Below are positions 26,701-34,656 of a DNA stretch of 64,000 nt, piece by piece; position 1 is the stretch's first letter, and each line of letters starts with the position of its first letter. Source of the stretch: Ancylobacter polymorphus (lineage in GTDB: Bacteria; Pseudomonadota; Alphaproteobacteria; Rhizobiales; Xanthobacteraceae); contig NZ_CP083239.1 in the NCBI RefSeq assembly GCF_022836935.1, positions 1,367,501-1,431,500 of the forward strand, read 5' to 3'. Both the position numbers and the translations under genes were made by a program. The notes below the pieces were generated by a model. The model was not told the DNA's origin and did not search any database. It saw only the letters and a program-made list of their open reading frames with translations.

Positions 26701-26896
26701 CGAAGCCGTCTTCATCGAGCGGGCCGGCGAGGAGGGCCCACCACTGGCCCATGAAGAGGGGCTGATCGGGATAGCTCGCGCAGCGTATCAGCATGGCGCG
26801 CTGCAGATCTGTCAGGCCGTGAATATCTTCGATGGGACCGCGGGCCACGTCACTACCTTCTGCAGCAAAACGTCGCGCTGCACTCCGGGCCGGCAT
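23705..26896 (-). CDS. NRPS: C-A-T single-module synthetase
   Basis: A 1063-residue single module. The C domain begins IEDIHGLTDLQRAM, resembling C domains that follow epimerases, and has an intact HHLAVDG motif at ~160. The A domain (about 470-960) has FTSGSTGQPKG at ~610, NEYGPTEATVW and YRTGDRV. The T domain has GGSSLLAMQ at ~998. By-eye pocket residues D-G-T-L-K-A-E-V-W resemble tyrosine codes (D-G-T-L/I-T-A-E-V-A) but differ at two places, so an aromatic substrate is a weak prediction. It would accept the chain from the E-terminated PKS/NRPS and pass it to the 2313-residue protein. The ATG at 26896 is used; a GTG at 26977 would add 27 residues. Confidence 0.92.
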   Translation of the reverse strand: MPARSAARRFAAEGSDVARGPIEDIHGLTDLQRAMLIRCASYPDQPLFMGQWWALLAGPLDEDGFAAAWAAVIQRHTVLRAGFHWELKGDPAQVVVAAPSFAVERLDWSARADWRAALDALLQEDRAQPFDVRRPPLMRVRLVKLAEEGAGPRHLLVWTRHHLAVDGWSLGEILDEVLTLYRGGAVPPALPFRRYVEWWQGRDAAAGRAHWEAMLAGHQPGAAPRAAAAPRIGEVMRNLSPAVADRLAALARSERLTLSTLVEGAWALVLARADGTDDVVMGCIETVRPPELLGDQTHHLVGPQVGVLPSRLRRDATPLRHWLAELQQARARGRDAGPLGLDTMRDLLGLPSDALPLRSLIAVQTYPLALAPAFRAAGLELVASGDVTLPDLPLNLMVEIGDAFELRLMVDELHVPLPQARQLLAMLATALERLPFHLDAPASALDVMPEALLAEIAAALTGKPLPRPAGTVVDLILAQIRARPEAPALVAEGRSRSYGELGAEAIDLAGRLTAAGVKPGARVALLLDQGPEAVAAILGILFAGAAYVPLDPEAPAERRAMILASAGVAALVTRHDRAGEAPGLPVLTVGGASPEPADLDAVTRPAAGDEAYVIFTSGSTGQPKGVSVGHDNLRTHVAASAAENADLPIGHFLLTFPLFFDGSVTGLFCTLCEGGTLVLPDAGAARDADRLVALIRGAGVTHVCLTPSFWGVLLEAAGAEGLPTLRMAKVAAEPCPPALVAAHAARVPQAALCNEYGPTEATVWVCVERCRPETTGASVAIGHPIPGTVLHVVDGEDRPCPYGTIGELVISGPSVARFYIGAEPGVSLRTPLAGTSAPAYRTGDRVSLASDGRLYFHGRRDRQVKIAGYRIEPGEIEAALLAQAGIREAALVVEEGDGRPARLVAHLAPDTGPDEAELRRALAARLPAYMLPQAFLRHKQLPRTANGKVDSAALPRAPLAATAGGVELPQGPLETALATLWAEVLGLPSVGRNAHFFALGGSSLLAMQMIARLRREMALQATLADLFEAPELAALAQRLGAAPAEDPAPAPVARARARVELPS

Positions 26897-27081
26897 GTAA
26901 TCGCCGCGCCATTCTTCATGCCGGCGTGCGCTTTCCGTGCCGCCTAATGGCTGACGGGTAAGAGCCGGGCTGCCCACGCCTCGTTTGCACGCAAGGCGTC
27001 GGAGAACGGCAACCTAAAGTAGAAAGCGGCCCTGCCGGCCGAAAGAAAACCGGCGGCAGTCTTAACTGCCGCCGGAAGTCT

Positions 27082-27408
27082 TCAGAGGCTCTCGATGTAG
27101 AAACCTTCGCCCTTGATCTCGCCGTCGCAAAGCTTCTGGAGCTTCTCGACGATGCCGCCACCGTCCTTGGCGCGCGGGTTGGAAGACATCTTGTCGAAAG
27201 CCGCTTCGCTTTCCCACACAGTGCAGATGCCATACATGGACGGGTCCTTCTTGGACTTCATCAGTCCAAAGCCGACCAGCCCTTCAATGACATCGCCCGG
27301 CTTCTTGCCGTCGTTGGGGAGCATTTCCTTTTCGAGAAGCGCGCGTGCATCCTGCTCGCTACCCGCCTTAACGTGACAACGAGAGATCGTCATAAACATA
27401 CTTGCCAC
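27082..27408 (-). CDS. Antibiotic biosynthesis monooxygenase (ABM) domain protein
   Basis: A 108-residue dimeric ferredoxin-like (ABM/YgiN-type) protein: TISRCHVKAGSEQDARALLEKEM at the N-terminus and the YGICTVWESEAAFDKM core are typical of the fold. Members range from cofactor-less monooxygenases to stress or signal proteins, so the chemistry is not fixed by sequence. The GTG at 27408 has a GGAGAAG site seven bases upstream. It lies 105 bases before the NRPS genes on the same strand and could be the first gene of that operon, giving it a possible tailoring or regulatory part in the pathway. Confidence 0.75.
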   Translation of the reverse strand: MASMFMTISRCHVKAGSEQDARALLEKEMLPNDGKKPGDVIEGLVGFGLMKSKKDPSMYGICTVWESEAAFDKMSSNPRAKDGGGIVEKLQKLCDGEIKGEGFYIESL

Positions 27409-27818
27409 AGGACTTCTCCAGCCAGAGTTGCGGATGATGGCTTAGCGCGGGTCGCTCGTCTGGGCAACTGTCTATTTTTGACCCGTTTTCAGTATTCTCT
27501 CGCAAGCCGTGCAATAAGGTTCTAGCAATTCATGCGCGTTTCACATGGCTGCGTTAGCATGATCGACTCCATAGACTTCGGGTTCGTCCGTCTCTGCACG
27601 TCAACCCCCGCGTGCAGCGGGAAGGGCGTGATCTACGCCCACGCCGGTCGGCGGGGGGTGGTGAGGGCGGCAACGGGCGCGTGTCGGATGCCATGGCTGA
27701 CGGGTTGCTGCTGATGCCTTCCCTAAAGGAAAGGCTGCCCCCCTGCCTTCGGCGCACCCGCTCGGGCGCGCCGGGTGCGGTGGCGCGTGCCCTTTCCGGC
27801 CGCGCCGCCCGCCACGTC
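27409..27818. other. Intergenic region between the PhyH gene and the ABM-NRPS operon
   Basis: About 410 bases with no supported gene. Near the PhyH 3' end there is an inverted repeat, GCACCCG (27754-27760) and CGGGTGC (27772-27778), which may be a terminator hairpin though it has no T-run. The part next to the ABM gene (27450-27560) is markedly AT-richer than the surrounding sequence, which fits a promoter for the leftward ABM-NRPS-efflux-PPTase operon. No exact -35/-10 pair could be assigned. Confidence 0.45.
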
Positions 27819-28685
27819 TCAGGCAAGGGGCGTCAGCACGGGGAAGAGTTTGCCGCGGATCGGCGCGCCGACCGCGAGATCGACCTCGAAGCCTTCCGCC
27901 ACCAGGCGGTCGACTACGGTGCGGCCATGCGGGGCCAGCACGGCGGTCTCGTCCACCCAGCGCGTCACCATGCGCCGCGTGTCATGGTCCAGCGTATTGC
28001 CGGGCGAGCCGTGCAGGGTGCGGGCGTGGAAGACGAGGCAATCGCCGGGCTCCATGTCCCAGCTCAGAATGTCGTAGTCCTCGCGATGGGCCTGGATGTC
28101 CGGCACACGGGAGAAGGTGTCTCGCGCCGCGATGTCGAATTCGCCATGGTAGCGGGCGTAGAATTCCTCCACCGCCGGCAGCGCGGCCTCTTCGCTCTCG
28201 AAGAAGTTCGCCGGCATGAACAGCTTGTTCCAGCGATGCGAACCGCGCACGAATTCCAGTGCCGCCGCACGCGGAATCGGATCGAGCGCCACCCAGATCG
28301 AGCAGAACGGGCCGAGCACCACATTGTCGTGATGCCAGGGCGTGCGCGCCTGGGTGCCGGGGCTCTTGTAGAACCAGGTGTCCTGCAGAAGCCGCACGCT
28401 GGAGGTGCGCAGGCAGCGCGCGGCAATGGCAGCCGAGGGCGATTCGAGCGCGAAGGTTTCGAGCTCGGAGATGTGCCGGCGCGACCAGATGTCGGAGTAG
28501 AAGGCGCCCTTGTCATTGGGCGAGAAGCTCTGGAACAGCGCACCGGGGCTTTCGAGGTTGCGGCGGATGCCTTCGGCGGCGAGATCGACCCATTCCGGGC
28601 CGAAAGCGCCCCTGAGGCAGATGGCGCCGTCGCGGTCGAGGGTCTCGATCATCGCCTCGTCGATGGGAGAGGTGTCGTTCGGCAT
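27819..28685 (-). CDS. Phytanoyl-CoA dioxygenase (PhyH) family oxygenase
   Basis: A 288-residue Fe(II)/2-oxoglutarate-type oxygenase. The facial-triad motif H-x-D is seen in PWHHDN at ~117-121, the distal His in ARTLHGSPGN at ~223 and the 2-oxoglutarate-binding Arg region in TRRMVTRW. PhyH enzymes in NRPS clusters commonly hydroxylate free or carrier-bound amino acids or acyl chains. It is transcribed away from the thioesterase/ABC/FAAL/PKS block and toward the NRPS block. A beta- or gamma-hydroxylation on the fatty chain or an amino acid is a reasonable inference; the substrate is unknown. Confidence 0.86.
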   Translation of the reverse strand: MPNDTSPIDEAMIETLDRDGAICLRGAFGPEWVDLAAEGIRRNLESPGALFQSFSPNDKGAFYSDIWSRRHISELETFALESPSAAIAARCLRTSSVRLLQDTWFYKSPGTQARTPWHHDNVVLGPFCSIWVALDPIPRAAALEFVRGSHRWNKLFMPANFFESEEAALPAVEEFYARYHGEFDIAARDTFSRVPDIQAHREDYDILSWDMEPGDCLVFHARTLHGSPGNTLDHDTRRMVTRWVDETAVLAPHGRTVVDRLVAEGFEVDLAVGAPIRGKLFPVLTPLA

Positions 28686-28849
28686 GGATCCTCCTGGATT
28701 CGGCTGCGGCGCGCGGGCTGGCCCCGGACGCTGTCGCCCCGACCGGCGACGGCCCCGCGTGAGACGCGTTCGGCGAAGGGATGGTCCCCCGGCACCGCGC
28801 CATCACGGTGTGGCACATTGGTGGGCGCTGTCCATTGGCGAATTTTGTC

Positions 28850-29728
28850 ATGATCGCGCGGCGAGCCGAGGCCTGCACCAGCTTACCGGAGCCGCCCCCG
28901 GCCGCGCCGCCCGTCCAGTTGCGCTGGGTGCGCCGCCCGGCGGGTGCGCCGGTGCTCATCTGCCTGCCGCATGCCGGCGGCAGCGTGCTGTCCTGCCTCG
29001 GTCTCGCGGCCGCCCTGCCGCCCCACGTCGCCATCGCCACGGTCGCCCTGCCGGGCCATGACGCGCCGGTTCCCGGCAGTCCGGCGGACGAGGCCCCGCC
29101 GCTCGCCGATGTCCGGCTTCTTGGCCGGGCGCTGGCGTCCGCGATCGCGGACGATCTCGGCGCCGCCCTGGCGCCGGAGGGGGCGGGTATGACCCTGCTC
29201 GGCAACAGCTTCGGCGCGCTGCTTGCCTTCGAGACAGCGCGGGCGCTGGAGCGGGAAGACCCTGCCCGGGCGGGTGGGCTGCATCTCGTCGTCTCCGGCT
29301 TCCGCTCGCCCAGCCGGCCGCCGCAGGAGGCGCCGCTGCACCGCCTGCCGCGCGCGCAATTGCTGGCGGAACTGCGCGAGTGCTTCGGCGCCGCCGGTCC
29401 GGACCTCGGCGACCTTCTCGGGCCGCGCGAGGAAGCGGCGCTGCGCGCCGATCTCGCCGCCTGCGAGACCTATCGGCTTATCGATCCCACGCCGCTGAAC
29501 TGCGCGCTTTCCGTCATCCGCCTCACGGCCGACCCCTCCGTTTCCGCCGAGGAGAGCGCGGCATGGCGCGAGGTGTGCGCCGGCCCGGTCGGATTCCACA
29601 CGCTTTCGGCCGGCCATTTTCCCTGGAGTGGCGCGACGGCCGCCTTTGCCGCCCTGATCGGCGATCTCATTGCGCGTCGGCAAGCCTCTGCCGGGCGTCT
29701 TCCCTTCCCGCCTGTCCGCGAATCATAA
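28850..29728 (+). CDS. Type II thioesterase (editing thioesterase)
   Basis: External alpha/beta-hydrolase thioesterase that clears misprimed carrier proteins. The protein shows LICLPHAGGSVLSCLGLA (oxyanion region), VALPGHDAP, the nucleophile elbow GNSFGALLAFE and the catalytic His in SAGHFPW, in the normal TEII order. ATG 28850 is preferred to ATG 28781 because the extra 23 codons have low GC3, look like promoter sequence, and a TEII normally begins close to the first beta strand. It is the first gene of the rightward block, nine bases before the ABC exporter gene. Confidence 0.88.
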   Translation: MIARRAEACTSLPEPPPAAPPVQLRWVRRPAGAPVLICLPHAGGSVLSCLGLAAALPPHVAIATVALPGHDAPVPGSPADEAPPLADVRLLGRALASAIADDLGAALAPEGAGMTLLGNSFGALLAFETARALEREDPARAGGLHLVVSGFRSPSRPPQEAPLHRLPRAQLLAELRECFGAAGPDLGDLLGPREEAALRADLAACETYRLIDPTPLNCALSVIRLTADPSVSAEESAAWREVCAGPVGFHTLSAGHFPWSGATAAFAALIGDLIARRQASAGRLPFPPVRES

Positions 29729-29737
29729 AGAGCCGCC

Positions 29738-32515
29738 ATGTCCAACCGGCATTTCGACTGGTTCAAGAAGCACGAAACCGAGGATGAGGTGCAGCACAAG
29801 CTGCAGCGCCTTTATGCGCTGGCCTGCGAGCGGCTTGCGATCAAGCCAGACAAGGGCTTCATCGCCGCTGCCATGGCCGCCAATCCCGATGAGGCGCGTC
29901 GCGATCCGGTGCGGCGCGTCGCGCATCATCTGTTCACCTACAAGCTGGCGATGCCGAGCGGCGCCTGGGGGCTGCTCGGGCTTGGTCTTTTGCATTCGGT
30001 GCTGCTGGAAGTGGCGCGCGAGGACGGCAAGAAGCCCGCGCCGGTTCGCATCGCGCGCGCCGACGCCCATGACCTCAACGGGCTGGCCGGGCGGCTTCTG
30101 CTGCCGGACGTCGATCAGAAGGATGTGCGCCGCGCCGCAGCCTTCGTCGAATATCTCCTGAAGACAAAGGGGCCGCGCGGCTTCCTGAAATTCGGGCGCA
30201 AGATAGCCGCCAATGGCAATGTGGACGCGGCCTGCGAGGCGGTGGCGGGGGCCTCTACCGGGGCGCTCGAACTGAAATGGCAGGACGAGATCCGTGCCGG
30301 CACTCCGGAGAGGGGCCCGACCCATCTGGTGATGTGGGTGGCGAAGGCGGCGGCGCGGCACAAGATGCTGCTGTTCTGGTTTCTTGCCGCCAATGCGGTG
30401 CAGATCCTTTACGCCGTCTATGTCCCGCTTTGGCTGCAGACGCTGTTCGACGAGGGCATCAAGCCCAGCAATGTCGAGGTGATCCGCACCTATATCGGCT
30501 ATCTCACCTGGGGTTTCCTCGCCGCCTCCTTCTTCGGCGTCATACTCGACTATTCCGTCGCCAAGCTCGGGCCGCGCATCCTCAATGATCTGCGCGCGCG
30601 CATGTTCGCCAAGATCAACCGGATGGACGCGCGCGAACTCGCCAGTTCCGACACCGACGCCATCATCGCGGATTTCTCCAACGACCTCACCGTGGTGGAG
30701 AAGGCGGTGATCTGGGCGGTGCCCGGCCTGTTCTCCAAGGGGTTGATGCTGATCGGCTCGGTGGCGGTGGCGTTCACGCTCGACACCCAGCTCGCCATCG
30801 CCACGCTGGTGTCGCTAATGATCGCCTTCTGGCTGCCGCGCGGCTTCAGCAAGCGCGCGGTGCGCTACAATTACGAGCGCGGGGCGGAGGACGCCAGGGT
30901 CGCCCATGTGGTGAAGGAAACGCTGCTCATGCAGCGGGTAATCCGCATTTTCGGGCTGCGGGAATTGCAGGCGAAGCTGTTCACCACCCAGCTCGCCCGC
31001 CTGTTCAAGGCGAGCTATCACCAGTATTTCTCCTCGGGCCTCGTCGGCCGCATGACCAGCTTCGGCGTCAGCGCGGCGCAGTTGCTCGTCATCGGTCTCG
31101 GCGCCCTGCAATCCGTCGATGGCCAAGTGTCCTCGGGCACGATCGTCGCCTTCATCACCCTGCTGCTGACCATTGGCGGCGCCGCCGGCTTCATCGGCGC
31201 CCAGCTGCCGCTGCTCATCCAGGGCGTCGGCGGGCTGGAGCGGGTGCAGGCCCTGCTCGGCAAGCCGGACGCGGCCCCCGACCCGGAGCGGCCGGAGGAT
31301 ATTGGTGGCAAGGTGCGCTCGCTGACCTTCGACGAAGTGAGCTTCAGCTATGACGGTACCGCCGCGACGCTCGACAAGGTGTCGCTTTCCATCGACTGCC
31401 CGCGCCGGGTGATGGTGGTGGGTCCGTCCGGCTCCGGCAAATCGACGCTTTTGCGGCTGATCGAGAACCAGTTTTCGCCCCGCAGCGGTCATGTCCGGGT
31501 GAACGGGGTGGATATCCGGATGCTGGGGGAGGCGCAGCTGCGCTCCCTCATCTCGCTGGTGCCCCAGGAGACCATCCTGTTCCAGGGCTCGGTGCGCGAG
31601 AACATCCGCATGGGCAAGCTGGGTGCCAGCGATGCCGAGGTGGAGGCGGCGGCCAAGGCGGCCGACATTCACCCGATCATCATGGCGCTGCCCGATGGTT
31701 ATGACACCGATGTCGGCGAGGGCGGCAGCAAGCTCTCGGGTGGGCAGCGCCAGCGCATCGCCATCGCCCGCGCCATTCTCCACGACCCGCAGATCATGCT
31801 GCTGGACGAAGCCACCTCGGCACTCGATCCGGCGAGCCGCGTCGCGGTGGAGGAGACGCTGCGCAAGGTCACCCAAGGGCGCACCGTTGTCGCCGTCACC
31901 CATGACCTCACCCAGTGCGAGCATGCCGATCTCGTCTATGTCGTCAAAGCCGGCCGGGTGGTGGAAAGCGGCACCCATGCGGCGCTGCTGGAAGCCGAGG
32001 GCGTCTATGCCGATCTCTGGGAGCGCAGCGTCATCGCCGGTGCGGAAGGCGTGGTGCCGCGCGAGCAGCTTCTGGAACGGCTGCGCAAGCGCCCACTGCT
32101 GCAAGGACTGGCGCCGGGCTTCCTCGAAAACTTGCTCGCCCGCATGAGCGTCGAGACGGTGGGGCCCGATACCGTGCTGATCGAGGACGGCCGGCCGGCC
32201 GACCGGCTGATCTTCATCACCCAGGGCGAAGCCCAGCAGAGCGTGCGCCTTCCCGACGGCACCTTCATGTCGGTGGAGGTACTGGAAGCCGGCGACGCGC
32301 TGGGCGAGAATACCGTGCTGGAACATGCGGAGGAGTTCACCCGTGTGGTGACGCGCAAGCCCTGCCATCTGCTGACCATCGACCGGGCGACGCTGCGCGG
32401 GCTGCTCGCGGCGCATCCCGACGTCGAGCAAAAGATCGTCTCGACCTTCGCCCCGCGCTATGAGGCGATGATGAAGCACTATGCCTGGCTGAAGCTGCAG
32501 GTACCCTCTCAATGA
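29738..32515 (+). CDS. ABC exporter with N-terminal extension and C-terminal cyclic-nucleotide-binding-like domain
   Basis: A 925-residue fused transporter. Residues 1-195 are a charged, mostly helical region I do not recognise. About 200-510 form the six-helix exporter membrane domain. The nucleotide-binding domain has Walker A GPSGSGKST (~563), the signature LSGGQRQR (~666), Walker B IMLLDEATS (~687) and the switch His in VAVTHDLTQ. Residues ~775-900 match the cNMP-binding fold (LIEDGRPADRLIFITQGEA, then AGDALGENTVLEHAEEFTRVVTRKPC). The gene sits between the thioesterase and FAAL genes and overlaps the latter (ATGA), so it probably moves the lipopeptide or a precursor over the inner membrane. 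The regulatory-type C-terminal domain is unusual for a cluster exporter. Confidence 0.9.
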   Translation: MSNRHFDWFKKHETEDEVQHKLQRLYALACERLAIKPDKGFIAAAMAANPDEARRDPVRRVAHHLFTYKLAMPSGAWGLLGLGLLHSVLLEVAREDGKKPAPVRIARADAHDLNGLAGRLLLPDVDQKDVRRAAAFVEYLLKTKGPRGFLKFGRKIAANGNVDAACEAVAGASTGALELKWQDEIRAGTPERGPTHLVMWVAKAAARHKMLLFWFLAANAVQILYAVYVPLWLQTLFDEGIKPSNVEVIRTYIGYLTWGFLAASFFGVILDYSVAKLGPRILNDLRARMFAKINRMDARELASSDTDAIIADFSNDLTVVEKAVIWAVPGLFSKGLMLIGSVAVAFTLDTQLAIATLVSLMIAFWLPRGFSKRAVRYNYERGAEDARVAHVVKETLLMQRVIRIFGLRELQAKLFTTQLARLFKASYHQYFSSGLVGRMTSFGVSAAQLLVIGLGALQSVDGQVSSGTIVAFITLLLTIGGAAGFIGAQLPLLIQGVGGLERVQALLGKPDAAPDPERPEDIGGKVRSLTFDEVSFSYDGTAATLDKVSLSIDCPRRVMVVGPSGSGKSTLLRLIENQFSPRSGHVRVNGVDIRMLGEAQLRSLISLVPQETILFQGSVRENIRMGKLGASDAEVEAAAKAADIHPIIMALPDGYDTDVGEGGSKLSGGQRQRIAIARAILHDPQIMLLDEATSALDPASRVAVEETLRKVTQGRTVVAVTHDLTQCEHADLVYVVKAGRVVESGTHAALLEAEGVYADLWERSVIAGAEGVVPREQLLERLRKRPLLQGLAPGFLENLLARMSVETVGPDTVLIEDGRPADRLIFITQGEAQQSVRLPDGTFMSVEVLEAGDALGENTVLEHAEEFTRVVTRKPCHLLTIDRATLRGLLAAHPDVEQKIVSTFAPRYEAMMKHYAWLKLQVPSQ

Positions 32516-34656
32516 GCCCCGTTCTCCCTACCGGCACTGTCGCCACCCGCCTCGCCGCGCTGGCGGAGAGGCCGAACACGCGCTGGTCCATCACCTTCCT
32601 CGACAGTTCCGGCGCGGTGGCCGAGCGCTGCGGCGCGGCTGAGCTGGCCGCGCGAGCCGCCCGCGTCGCCGGCTTCCTCGAACAGGCGAGCGCGCCGGGC
32701 GCACCGGTGCTGCTGGTGTTCCAGCCCTGCGTCGACTTTCTCGTCGCGTTTCTCGCCTGTCAGTGGTCGGGCCGCCTCGCCGTGCCGATCAACCCGCCGC
32801 GCCGGCACCGGCTGATCCAGCGCCTGCAGGCGGTGGCCGTCGACAGCGGCGCCGCTCTCGCCCTGACCGGCGGTGGTGTCGCCGAACAATCGACGCTCTG
32901 GCAGACCGACAGCGCGGAGCTGGCCGCCCTGCGCTGGCAGGATGTCGGCGATCTCGACGCGCAGGACATCGCTCCCGCGCCCCTGCGGGAGGTCGATCCT
33001 TCGGCCACCTGCTTCATCCAGTACACGTCGGGTTCCACCGCCCTGCCCAAGGGCGTGGAGGTGAGCCATGCCAATCTCATGGCCGACATGGCGCGGATGG
33101 AAGCGGCCTGGGGCCTCTCGCCGGCGAGCACGATGGTGACCTGGCTGCCGGCCTTTCACGATCTCGGGCTGATCTTCGGCCTGTTGCAGACGCTGTACTC
33201 CGGCTGCCCGGTGGTGCAGATGGCGCCGAACAGCTTCCTGCAGCGCCCGCTGCTGTGGCTGGAGGCGATCAGCCGCTTTGGCGGCACCCACACGGCGGCG
33301 CCGAGCTTCGCCTATGATCTGTGCGCCCGGCGTATTCCGCCCGAGGCGCGAGCGGGCCTCGACCTCTCCTCGCTCGTCATGGCGATGAACGCTGCCGAGC
33401 CGATCGACCCGCAGGTGATGGAAGATTTCATTGCCTCCTTCGCCCCGCACGGTTTTCGCCGCGAGACCTTCGCCCCGGCCTATGGTCTGGCGGAATCGAC
33501 CCTGGCCGTCACCGCCAGCCCCACGGGCGCGGCACCTCGGCTGTTCTCGCTCGATGCCGCGGCGCTGGAACAGGGCCGCATCGTCGAGGCTGGCGCATCG
33601 GCCCGCACAAACCTCATCCCAGGCTGTGGCAGGCCGCTGGAAGATGTGCGCGTCGCCATCGTCGATCCCGAGACAAAGCGCCGCCAGCCGGCGGACCGCG
33701 TCGGTGAAATATGGCTCGGCGGGCCGACCATCGCGCGCGGCTATTGGCGCCGGCCGGAGGAAAGCGCCGCCACCTTCGGCGTGCGCCTCAAGGGCGAGGA
33801 CGACCCGACGGGCTATCTGCGCACCGGCGATCTCGGGGCGATGATCGGCGACGAGCTTTGCGTCACCGGCCGCATCAAGGATCTCATCATCCTTTCCGGC
33901 TCCAACCACTACCCGCAGGATATTGAGCGCGTGGCGCAGGCGGCACATCCGGCGCTGCGCGCGGGCGGCGGCGCGGCGTTCGGCCTCATCGGCGAGGCCG
34001 GTGGCGAACAGGTGGTGCTGGTGCAGGAGCTGGAGCGCACGCAGCGGCGCACCGATCCGGCGCCGCTGTTCAGTGCCATCAGCGCTTCGGTGTGGCAGAT
34101 GCTGGAGCTTCAGCTCTCGCGCATCGTGCTGGTCGAACCCGGTGCGGTGCTGCGCACCTCCAGCGGCAAGATCCAGCGGGCTGCCAACCGTCAGGCCTGG
34201 CGCGCGCGCGAACTGCCGGTTATCGCGGAGTGGCGCAGCGCGCGGCAGGAGATGCTGGATGCCGCATCGGACGCGGCGCGGGAGGCGGCGCACGCGCCGG
34301 CGACGGCCCTTGCCGTGCCGGCACTGGAGCGCTGGATTCGCGACTGGCTGGCGGGCCGGCTCGGCCTGCCGGTCTCCGCCGTCGCGGTGGATCGCGGGCT
34401 TGGCGAGCTCGGCCTTACCTCGATCGACGCGGTTGATCTCGCTGGCGCCCTTGGCAGCCATCTCGGCCGTGCCCTGCCGCAAACGCTGGCCTTCGACCAT
34501 CCGACCGTCAACGCGCTCGTGGCGCATCTGACGGGACAACCTCAGGTAATGCCGGCGCAAGCCTCAGCGTCGATACCGGCTCCGCCGCCCGGCGCGGGCG
34601 GCGACCTCGAAGAACTTCTGTCGATGATTGAGGGAGGCAGCCTTGGCGAGCAGTGA
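32512..34656 (+). CDS. Fatty acyl-AMP ligase fused to an acyl carrier protein (FAAL-ACP)
   Basis: Activates a free fatty acid as acyl-AMP and loads it on its own ACP to start the assembly line. Residues 1-~570 are the adenylating enzyme: QYTSGSTALPKGVEVSH at ~170 (P-loop), WLPAFHDLGLIFGLLQTL, NSFLQRPLLWLEAISRFGGT, AYGLAESTLAV and the hinge region GRIKDLIILSGSNHYPQDIE, a set diagnostic of FAALs rather than CoA ligases. The ACP (about 600-690) has the Ser in LGLTSIDAVDLA at ~635. It overlaps the ABC gene by four bases (ATGA) and the PKS gene by 14, so translation is coupled. Confidence 0.94.
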   Translation: MSPVLPTGTVATRLAALAERPNTRWSITFLDSSGAVAERCGAAELAARAARVAGFLEQASAPGAPVLLVFQPCVDFLVAFLACQWSGRLAVPINPPRRHRLIQRLQAVAVDSGAALALTGGGVAEQSTLWQTDSAELAALRWQDVGDLDAQDIAPAPLREVDPSATCFIQYTSGSTALPKGVEVSHANLMADMARMEAAWGLSPASTMVTWLPAFHDLGLIFGLLQTLYSGCPVVQMAPNSFLQRPLLWLEAISRFGGTHTAAPSFAYDLCARRIPPEARAGLDLSSLVMAMNAAEPIDPQVMEDFIASFAPHGFRRETFAPAYGLAESTLAVTASPTGAAPRLFSLDAAALEQGRIVEAGASARTNLIPGCGRPLEDVRVAIVDPETKRRQPADRVGEIWLGGPTIARGYWRRPEESAATFGVRLKGEDDPTGYLRTGDLGAMIGDELCVTGRIKDLIILSGSNHYPQDIERVAQAAHPALRAGGGAAFGLIGEAGGEQVVLVQELERTQRRTDPAPLFSAISASVWQMLELQLSRIVLVEPGAVLRTSSGKIQRAANRQAWRARELPVIAEWRSARQEMLDAASDAAREAAHAPATALAVPALERWIRDWLAGRLGLPVSAVAVDRGLGELGLTSIDAVDLAGALGSHLGRALPQTLAFDHPTVNALVAHLTGQPQVMPAQASASIPAPPPGAGGDLEELLSMIEGGSLGEQ

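Noticed and set aside
27532..27714. 60-codon frame between the ABM and PhyH genes
   Set aside because: No plausible ribosome-binding site, no family resemblance, Cys-rich random composition in an AT-richer regulatory stretch.
28781..28849. Longer N-terminus for the type II thioesterase
   Set aside because: Low GC3 and promoter-like composition; family members begin close to the first strand, consistent with ATG 28850.
28795..28850. Possible sigma-54 promoter TGGCAC near the divergent cluster promoters
   Set aside because: The -12 element (GC with correct spacing) is absent, so the TGGCAC is probably chance.
32509..34560. 683-codon minus-strand frame opposite FAAL-ACP
   Set aside because: Shadow of a very GC-rich gene; no known domain and incompatible with the overlapping operon structure on the plus strand.
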